Shown here piece after piece: positions 7,781 through 12,266 of a stretch of DNA of 12,266 nt; positions within the stretch are counted from its first letter, which is position 1; each line of letters starts with the position of its first letter. The notes under the pieces were generated by a model. It worked only from the letters and a program-made list of their open reading frames with translations, did not search any database and had not been told where the DNA came from. Origin of the DNA: Desulfocapsa sp. (GTDB taxonomy: Bacteria > Desulfobacterota > Desulfobulbia > Desulfobulbales > Desulfocapsaceae); NCBI GenBank assembly GCA_029935135.1, contig JAOZKX010000027.1, positions 1 to 12,266 on the forward strand. The letters are read 5' to 3'. Both the position numbers and the translations under genes were made by a program.

Positions 7781-8603
7781 TTTTCTTGAAAAAATCATAT
7801 GCTGCGTTAATTTCTTTCATTTTTTCCTCTGCAACAGCACGGAATTCACTGCCCAGATGGCTTACTTTATCAGGGTGATACTTCATGCTCAGTTTCCGAT
7901 ATGCTTTTTTGATGGTCTCTGCATCAGCACCTGGCTCAAGTCCCAGTATGGCGTAGTGGTGGTCGGCAACTCGCCGCCCACCCGTTGCCTGCTGTTGCTG
8001 GCCATATTTATACTTTGCCTCAATGGTACGTTTGTCATAATCGGTGATCTGCAGATAGTCGGCAATATTTCGTGCTACCTGCAGTTCCGCATCAGGAACC
8101 TGAGTCTTGGTATACAGTACCTGATAGATAAGTTCCAGCAGGATCAGTCTTGGTTCATATTTGAAGGTGTTGCGGAACTCCAGGAGCAGCGTTTCCATGG
8201 ATTCCGTGGAAGAGAGAGCTTCCTTGATCAGTTCCTTTACCCAGTACATTTTGGTCTGGTCATAACGCAGATTGTATTGGAAAAAACGCTGGATTGTGGT
8301 GATCTCTTCCTTACTTACATTGCCATCGATTTTAGCGATATTGATCAGGATCTGTACCAGCAGCCAGACAAAGCGATTATGACTTTCTGTCTGAGACGAT
8401 TCATAGGTGGAGATCTTTTTCTGCATCCAATAGGAAAATCCCCAGAAGCCGGCCACAAAGATAAGGATGCCGATAATTCCTGAATAGAGAAGAAATCCCA
8501 GGAAGTTAAAAAGTCCGCTGAAGCCACCGGTAAGAAGAGCAAAAAGCATGAGGATAAGAAAACATCCTCCACATCCCGGTTGTTGTTGGCGTCTGTATTC
8601 CAT
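7776..8603 (-). CDS. djlA: DjlA-like membrane co-chaperone (TerB-like domain plus C-terminal J domain)
   Basis: A 275-residue protein with the DjlA layout: N-terminal membrane region, central TerB-like helical domain, C-terminal DnaJ domain. Hydrophobic residues 14-60 probably form two adjacent transmembrane helices, preceded by a C-G-G-C pair (Cys11, Cys14). The TerB-like region (about 75-190) carries [13 protein letters not shown] (88-100), a typical acidic metal-binding-like turn. The J domain (about 214-275) has the essential HPD tripeptide at 243-245 and a helix II basic patch K-K-A-Y-R-K (232-237), so it should stimulate the ATPase of DnaK at the inner membrane. Length matches E. coli DjlA (271 residues). 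It starts 54 bp after ftsY on the same strand, with only a weak GAG-type ribosome site, so it may depend on ftsY transcription. The symbol is by architecture. Confidence 0.85.
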   Translation of the reverse strand: MEYRRQQQPGCGGCFLILMLFALLTGGFSGLFNFLGFLLYSGIIGILIFVAGFWGFSYWMQKKISTYESSQTESHNRFVWLLVQILINIAKIDGNVSKEEITTIQRFFQYNLRYDQTKMYWVKELIKEALSSTESMETLLLEFRNTFKYEPRLILLELIYQVLYTKTQVPDAELQVARNIADYLQITDYDKRTIEAKYKYGQQQQATGGRRVADHHYAILGLEPGADAETIKKAYRKLSMKYHPDKVSHLGSEFRAVAEEKMKEINAAYDFFKKK

Positions 8604-8657
8604 TATCTTACTCGTTGCCTATACTGTGTGGATTGTCGGGACATGGTTGAGTGGTTC

Positions 8658-9812
8658 CTATTTATCGTCAAAAAGAGCATTGAGAAATTCATCTGGATCA
8701 AAGTCACGCAGGTCTTCAATCTGTTCACCAATTCCTATAAATCGAATGGGGATTGACAGCTCACGACAGACATTGGCAATAATGCCGCCCTTGGCTGTGC
8801 CATCAAGCTTGGTGAGGGCCAGGCCGGTGACGGGTACTGTTTCGTTGAAAAGTTTTGCCTGGGAAACGCCATTTTGTCCGGTGGTTGCATCGAGTACGAG
8901 AAGAACTTCATGGGGGGCTGTATCCAATCGCTTACCCATTACCCGGTTGATTTTTTTCAGCTCTTCCATAAGGTTGACCTGGGTATGCAGTCTGCCCGCA
9001 GTATCCACTATAACCACATCGTAATCATCGGCTATGGCCTTATCCATGCCGTCAAATACAACCGATGAGGGGTCGGCCCCTTCATGTTGTGAAACAACCT
9101 CGACTTCGTTACGCTCACCCCATATCTTTAGCTGGGCGACCGCTGCTGCCCGAAATGTATCGGCAGCAATCAGGAGTACTGATTGTCCTGATTTTTTAAA
9201 CTTATGTGTTATTTTGCCGATGGTTGTGGTTTTTCCCACACCATTTACACCGATAACCATAATTACGAAGGGACCCTTTTCCGGCATAACCAGTTCTGCC
9301 GGTTTGTCGGACTCCATAATATAGGAGCGGATCTTTTCTTTCAGTATTCCCTTTAGCAACTGGGGATCTGACAGTCCCTTGCGTTTGACCTGCCTTCTGG
9401 CATCTTCCATGATATCCATGGTGGTACCGATACCAAGATCTGCTGTTATCAGAATTTCTTCCAGCTCGTCAAAAAGTTCTGCGTCAATTTCTTTTTTGCC
9501 AAGAAATAGGCTGTCCATACGATAAACAAGGGACTCTTTTGTCTTGTTCAGTCGTTTGGAGAGGCGTTGAAACATGGAATTTTCAGAAACAGGAACCTCT
9601 GCTGTCGGCTCAAGTTCCTCGGCTATTCTCTCTTTGCTTGTTTCTTCAGTTTGCCCCTGCTCTTCGATTGCAGGTGGAGATGGGGACTCTTTAACAGCGG
9701 GTTCTGCTATAGGTTCTGTTTCCTCTAGTGCAGACTCATGTCTCTCTTCTTCAGCTGTTACAGGAGATGGATCATCCTGTTTTGAGAATTTTTTCTTAAA
9801 CCAGCCTAGCAT
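8658..9812 (-). CDS. ftsY: Signal recognition particle receptor FtsY
   Basis: A 384-residue SRP GTPase receptor. Residues 1-75 form the variable acidic A domain, rich in Glu, Pro and Ser, with a short basic N-terminus (MLGWFKKKF) that can contact membrane lipid. The N domain helical bundle spans about 78-165 and contains the L-F-D-E-L-E-E-I-L-I-x-A-D-L-G segment (113-127). The G domain shows G1 GVNGVGKTTT (188-197), DTFRAAA (218-224), DTAGR (270-274) and TKLDGTAKGG (334-343), and ends with the FtsY-type IGIGEQIEDLRDFDPDEF closing motif. It pairs with Ffh to deliver ribosome-nascent chains to the Sec translocon. An AGGA site 8 bp before the ATG supports the start. It heads the leftward block, is followed by the djlA-like gene and is divergent from mrp. 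Confidence 0.97.
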   Translation of the reverse strand: MLGWFKKKFSKQDDPSPVTAEEERHESALEETEPIAEPAVKESPSPPAIEEQGQTEETSKERIAEELEPTAEVPVSENSMFQRLSKRLNKTKESLVYRMDSLFLGKKEIDAELFDELEEILITADLGIGTTMDIMEDARRQVKRKGLSDPQLLKGILKEKIRSYIMESDKPAELVMPEKGPFVIMVIGVNGVGKTTTIGKITHKFKKSGQSVLLIAADTFRAAAVAQLKIWGERNEVEVVSQHEGADPSSVVFDGMDKAIADDYDVVIVDTAGRLHTQVNLMEELKKINRVMGKRLDTAPHEVLLVLDATTGQNGVSQAKLFNETVPVTGLALTKLDGTAKGGIIANVCRELSIPIRFIGIGEQIEDLRDFDPDEFLNALFDDK

Positions 9813-9883
9813 GCAGCAATCCTTATAAAAAAATTTGAAGTACTTCTTCCGGCGCGCTTCTTTTTCAGCGGATGTATAATAAG

Positions 9884-9905
9884 TATGAGAACAAAATCTC
9901 TCATA
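9884..9905. promoter_or_regulatory. Operator-like inverted repeat beside a TATAAT box
   Basis: TATGAGA (9884-9890) and TCTCATA (9899-9905) are perfect inverted arms around 8 bp. A perfect TATAAT on the + strand (9875-9880) lies 3 bp to the left, so the dyad would cover the start of transcription from that box. However, no acceptable -35 hexamer sits at 16-18 bp upstream. It also lies near the possible ftsY -10 on the other strand. A repressor site is conceivable but unproven. Confidence 0.35.
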
Positions 9906-9973
9906 TTACGGCCAGATCACCTAGAAAGCAATAAAAAGAGAAAGAAATTTTAGCAATTCTGTAAAGCTTTTTT

Positions 9974-10017
9974 GCAAAAGAACTTCCGCCTGGGAAAGAG
10001 CTCCGGAAATTGTTTGC
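9974..10017 (+). other. Nested hairpin-forming segment upstream of mrp
   Basis: GCAAA (9974-9978) pairs with TTTGC (10013-10017), and inside it TTCCG (9984-9988) pairs with CGGAA (10004-10008). The arms are short and no T tract follows, so this is neither a terminator nor a recognised riboswitch. Reported only as possible structure. Confidence 0.25.
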
Positions 10018-10098
10018 TTTTCCAGAGAACGGCATTACTGTATGCAATGTTCTGCCAAAGATGCCAGCATCTGCTGCTTATAACGGTCTGCTGCACAC

Positions 10099-10127
10099 TT
10101 GGCTGAGAAAAGAATTTATTTTATTTT
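10099..10127 (+). promoter_or_regulatory. Candidate sigma-70 promoter for mrp
   Basis: TTGGCT (10099-10104) and TATTTT (10122-10127) are separated by 17 bp, each matching four of six consensus bases, in an AT-rich stretch. Transcription would start near 10134, giving a leader of about 25 nt that contains the mrp AGGAGG site. The repeated TCTGCTGC motif ends 5 bp upstream of the -35. Confidence 0.4.
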
Positions 10128-10158
10128 ATTTTTTAATATATTGTTACAGGAGGATTTT

Positions 10159-11139
10159 ATGTCAAGTTCATGTGATTCATCGAGTTCCTGCTCCAGCAGC
10201 AGTTCGTGTGGAAGTTCAAGCCAGGAGTCTCAACAGGCTGCAATGGCGCAGCAGGATAATGCTATTACCCGTTCCCTGGGGAAGATTAAGAATAAGATCC
10301 TTGTTATGAGTGGCAAGGGCGGTGTCGGTAAATCTACTATTTCCGTTAATCTGGCCCTTGGTCTGGCCAGTAGGGGACATAAGGTTGGCCTTATGGATGT
10401 GGATCTGCATGGTCCTGATGTTATCCGGATGCTGAATATGACTGGAAGCTTGAATGCCCCGGAAAACCCCGATGATCTGGTTGCACCATTACAGTATAAT
10501 GATAATCTGAAAGTGGTTTCCCTGGAATATATGATGAAAGACAGGGATGAGGCCATTATCTGGCGTGGGCCTTTAAAGATTCAGGCGATCCGTCAGTTTG
10601 TTGCTGATTTTGATTGGGGTGAGCTGGATTATCTGATCATTGATGCTCCTCCGGGAACCGGTGATGAACCCCTTTCCATTGCCCAGACAATTCCCCTGGT
10701 CAGGGCGCTGGTGGTAACCACTCCCCAGAAAGTTGCCCTCGCAGATGTGCGCAAGTCTCTGAACTTCTGTCGCACTGTGGAGATGGATATCGTTGGTGTA
10801 GTTGAAAACATGTCCGGTTTTGTCTGTCCGGAATGTAATGCCACAGTTGATATCTTTAAGACCGGTGGCGGTGAGGATATTGCCCGGGAATTTGACCTGC
10901 CGTTTCTCGGCGCAGTGCCCATGGATCCCAAAATAGTAATAGCCGGTGATGATGGTGTACCGTATCTCTCATCAGATGCAAAAAGTCCTGCCGTTGAGGC
11001 CTTTATCAAGGTGGTTGACTCTGTTGAACTGCGTCTGCCCGCTGTTGCCGCCCCTGCAACATTAAATGTTGTTGATACAGGCTCCGGGTCCGATTGTGGT
11101 TGTGGTGGGTCATGTAATCCAGATACCTGCGATTGCTGA
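10159..11139 (+). CDS. mrp: Mrp/NBP35 family P-loop ATPase, Fe-S cluster carrier
   Basis: A 326-residue cytosolic ATPase of the Mrp/ApbC/NBP35 family, which binds and transfers Fe-S clusters to apoproteins. The start is set at 10159 because AGGAGG (10148-10153) sits 5 bp before it; a more upstream in-frame ATG at 10099 falls in the promoter region. The deviant Walker A motif GKGGVGKS is at 52-59, the Walker B-like I-I-D-A-P-P-G-T-G-D is at 160-169, and the family's cluster-binding CPEC motif is at Cys223/Cys226. The N-terminal 20 residues are almost only Ser with Cys5, Cys11 and Cys17. The C-terminal 14 residues carry Cys313, 315, 319, 324 and 326. N-terminal cysteines recall NBP35; the Cys-rich C-tail is additional and might hold a metal or cluster. 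A strong terminator follows, so it is probably monocistronic. Confidence 0.95.
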   Translation: MSSSCDSSSSCSSSSSCGSSSQESQQAAMAQQDNAITRSLGKIKNKILVMSGKGGVGKSTISVNLALGLASRGHKVGLMDVDLHGPDVIRMLNMTGSLNAPENPDDLVAPLQYNDNLKVVSLEYMMKDRDEAIIWRGPLKIQAIRQFVADFDWGELDYLIIDAPPGTGDEPLSIAQTIPLVRALVVTTPQKVALADVRKSLNFCRTVEMDIVGVVENMSGFVCPECNATVDIFKTGGGEDIAREFDLPFLGAVPMDPKIVIAGDDGVPYLSSDAKSPAVEAFIKVVDSVELRLPAVAAPATLNVVDTGSGSDCGCGGSCNPDTCDC

Positions 11140-11152
11140 TTTTTGTCCTGTA

Positions 11153-11189
11153 AGCTGTGAGGAGGTCACTCTTTCCTCACAGTTTTTTT
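11153..11189 (+). terminator. Rho-independent terminator of mrp
   Basis: CTGTGAGGA (11155-11163) pairs perfectly with TCCTCACAG (11174-11182) around a 10-nt loop. Two more pairs, one of them a G-U wobble, extend the base to 11153. Seven T residues (11183-11189) follow immediately. It begins 13 bp after the mrp stop and is the clearest terminator in the window. Confidence 0.9.
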
Positions 11190-11192
11190 CTT

Positions 11193-11198
11193 TATAAT
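11193..11198 (+). promoter_or_regulatory. Candidate -10 box for the MBL-fold hydrolase gene
   Basis: A perfect TATAAT lies 3 bp after the mrp terminator T tract and 24 bp before the hydrolase ATG, which would give a very short leader of about 18 nt. No good -35 is present at 16-18 bp; that position falls in the terminator loop and stem. The terminator requires that the downstream genes have some promoter of their own, which raises its plausibility. Confidence 0.35.
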
Positions 11199-11222
11199 TG
11201 CCTTAACTATTCTCTTATTATT

Positions 11223-11852
11223 ATGTTTCTAAAACAGATTACTGTCGGTTCCATGGGTGTCTGCTGTTATATCGTCGGCTGCACCAAAACATCGCGTTGT
11301 GCCGTAATTGATCCGGGTGGCGATGAGGATAAAATACTGCGGGAAGTAAAAGATGCAGGGCTCACCATCGATGCCATTATTGCCACCCATGGCCATCCTG
11401 ACCATGTTTGCGGTAATCGGATTTTAAAAGAGGCAAGTGGTGCTGATATCATTATGCACGAAGCTGATGAAGAGTTCTTTGCCAGACCCGAAGTTTCCAA
11501 CTATTTTTCCATGCTGGGCCTGGAAGCATCACCTCCGGCTGATCGCACAGTGAAGGATGGTGATGTGATCACCATTGGCGAAGAGAAACTGAAGGTGATT
11601 CATACCCCCGGACACACTCCTGGAGGAATATGTCTCTACTGTGCCCCCGATCTCATCACCGGTGATTCTCTCTTTGTCGGCGGTATCGGTAGAACGGATT
11701 TTCCCGGTGGCTCCCATGATGAATTAATTGATGGTATCAAAAAGAAACTCCTTGTCCTTCCCGGTGACACCGTCGTCTGGCCAGGGCATGGCTATGGCGG
11801 CAGTCGTTCCACCATAGCTGAAGAGGCTCGTTCCAATCCTTACTTGACTTAA
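11223..11852 (+). CDS. Metallo-beta-lactamase-fold hydrolase, glyoxalase II-like
   Basis: A 209-residue cytosolic binuclear metal hydrolase. The start at ATG 11223 gives [18 protein letters not shown], the usual N-terminal strand of this family. A longer reading from GTG 11157 would lie inside the mrp terminator. Metal ligands are complete: T-H-G-H-P-D-H (55-61, His56, His58, Asp60, His61), His131 in HTPGHTPGG, Asp148 in TGDSLF and His189 in [17 protein letters not shown] (155-163) is typical of the short hydroxyacylglutathione hydrolase-like proteins found widely in anaerobes. The C-terminal substrate domain of true glyoxalase II is missing, so the substrate is probably another thioester or small thiol conjugate. 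No Shine-Dalgarno precedes the start; the leader is pyrimidine-rich. selB begins 20 bp downstream, suggesting co-transcription. Confidence 0.9.
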   Translation: MFLKQITVGSMGVCCYIVGCTKTSRCAVIDPGGDEDKILREVKDAGLTIDAIIATHGHPDHVCGNRILKEASGADIIMHEADEEFFARPEVSNYFSMLGLEASPPADRTVKDGDVITIGEEKLKVIHTPGHTPGGICLYCAPDLITGDSLFVGGIGRTDFPGGSHDELIDGIKKKLLVLPGDTVVWPGHGYGGSRSTIAEEARSNPYLT

Positions 11853-11872
11853 CCCTTCCTTACTTATCTTTT

Positions 11873-12266
11873 ATGCGTGAAATTGTCCTAGGTACAGCTG
11901 GCCATGTCGATCATGGAAAAACCAGCTTTGTCCGTGCCCTCACCGGAATAGAAACGGATCGTCTAAAAGAGGAAAAAAAGCGCGGCATTACCATTGAACT
12001 GGGTTTTGCCTATCTTGATCTTCCCTGCGGCCACCGACTGGGCATCGTTGATGTTCCCGGTCATGAAAAATTTGTTAAAAATATGGTGGCCGGGGTCACC
12101 GGTATGGATCTTGTTGCCTTTATCATCGCAGCCGATGAAGGAATTATGCCCCAGACACAGGAACATTTTGAGATCTGTCGTCTTCTTGGAGTAAAACAGG
12201 GGATTATTGTCATCACCAAAAAAGATATGGTGGAAGAAGAGTGGCTGGAGATGGTCACCGAAGAGG
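11873..12266 (+). CDS. selB: Selenocysteine-specific elongation factor SelB, N-terminal part
   Basis: The first 131 residues of a translational GTPase that continues past the right edge. The start [19 protein letters not shown] is the canonical SelB N-terminus, fixing ATG 11873 even though no Shine-Dalgarno is visible. G motifs present are G1 GHVDHGKTS (10-18), the switch I element RGITIELGF (37-45), G3 DVPGHE (60-65) and G4 TKKD (115-118). The segment [16 protein letters not shown], with Leu where EF-Tu has other residues, separates SelB from EF-Tu. SelB delivers Sec-tRNA to UGA codons followed by a SECIS hairpin; its winged-helix RNA-binding C-terminus is outside the window. It lies 20 bp after the MBL hydrolase gene. 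Its presence implies that the organism makes selenoproteins. Confidence 0.95.
   Translation, partial: MREIVLGTAGHVDHGKTSFVRALTGIETDRLKEEKKRGITIELGFAYLDLPCGHRLGIVDVPGHEKFVKNMVAGVTGMDLVAFIIAADEGIMPQTQEHFEICRLLGVKQGIIVITKKDMVEEEWLEMVTEE

Larger units (their letters stand above)
9813..10158. promoter_or_regulatory. Divergent ftsY/mrp intergenic region (346 bp)
   Basis: The region drives ftsY leftward and mrp rightward. For ftsY, a TTGCTT hexamer followed 17 bp later by TAATAT (reading leftward, about 9905-9933) is a possible sigma-70 promoter. For mrp, see the candidate at 10099-10127. The region also holds a dyad at 9884-9905, a nested hairpin at 9974-10017, and an AGATGC-CA-GCATCT dyad (10059-10072). 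Two TCTGCTGC repeats (10070-10077 and 10087-10094) are 17 bp apart. An open frame starting near 10010 overlaps mrp and looks non-coding. No tRNA or recognisable small RNA was found. Confidence 0.5.

Noticed and set aside
10099..10158. Upstream ATG start for mrp adding 20 residues
   Set aside because: It overlaps the candidate promoter. The perfect AGGAGG site serves ATG 10159, and the added hydrophobic residues are atypical.
10010..10309. 99-codon + strand open frame between ftsY and mrp
   Set aside because: It has no ribosome site, begins with a rare codon, runs into mrp in another frame and resembles no known protein.
11137..11182. UGA stop of mrp followed 15 nt later by a hairpin, in a genome with selB, as a possible Sec codon with SECIS
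   Set aside because: The hairpin is a textbook terminator with seven T residues directly after it, and read-through gives a hydrophobic, non-family extension. C-D-C followed by stop is a natural end.
11157..11222. Longer N-terminus of the MBL hydrolase from GTG 11157
   Set aside because: The start codon is inside the mrp terminator stem, and the extra 22 residues do not resemble the family N-terminus.
1..12266. CRISPR arrays, tRNA or rRNA genes, insertion sequences, phage or toxin-antitoxin genes
   Set aside because: Reading both strands showed no regularly spaced repeats, no cloverleaf sequences and no transposase, integrase or toxin-like proteins.

Overview
The window looks like ordinary chromosome from a Gram-negative anaerobe. 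The best guess is a sulfate-reducing Desulfobacterota of the Desulfobulbales type. This rests on gene content (an Mrp/NBP35 ATPase with Cys-rich tails, SelB, an NfeD/stomatin pair, FtsY followed by a DjlA-like protein) and moderate GC. It is an inference from protein style, not a database match.

Layout. Positions 1-4082 (+) hold a tight three-gene signalling and transport cluster: the C-terminal part of a YfiR-family periplasmic protein, a CHASE8-HAMP hybrid histidine kinase with receiver and Hpt domains (4-bp overlap), and an MFS transporter (7-bp gap). This cluster converges, with only 4 bp between stop codons, on a leftward block at 4087-9812. In transcription order that block is ftsY, a djlA-like TerB/J-domain membrane protein, a class I aminotransferase, a LysE/RhtB exporter (6-bp gap), nfeD and a stomatin/QmcA-like SPFH protein. 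A divergent 346-bp intergenic region separates ftsY from a rightward block at 10159-12266: mrp, closed by a strong intrinsic terminator, then a glyoxalase II-like metallo-beta-lactamase-fold hydrolase, then the 5' part of selB, which runs off the window.

Functional picture. The first cluster resembles the Pseudomonas YfiR-YfiN arrangement (YfiR plus a CHASE8 receptor), but the output is a phosphorelay kinase instead of a diguanylate cyclase. The middle block mixes housekeeping membrane targeting (FtsY), membrane co-chaperone (DjlA-like), amino-acid metabolism and export (aminotransferase-LysE), and membrane microdomain proteins (NfeD-stomatin). The right block concerns Fe-S cluster carriage, thioester or thiol hydrolysis, and selenocysteine insertion.

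The most unusual non-coding feature is at 5627-5777. Two inverted copies of a GTAG-headed, self-complementary ~25-bp unit are arranged as a REPIN-like doublet, nested inside a second, outer inverted repeat. No tRNA, rRNA, CRISPR array, insertion sequence or phage gene is visible. Apart from the REPIN-like element and the rewired YfiR/CHASE8 kinase pair, I do not see evidence of a large undescribed system here.
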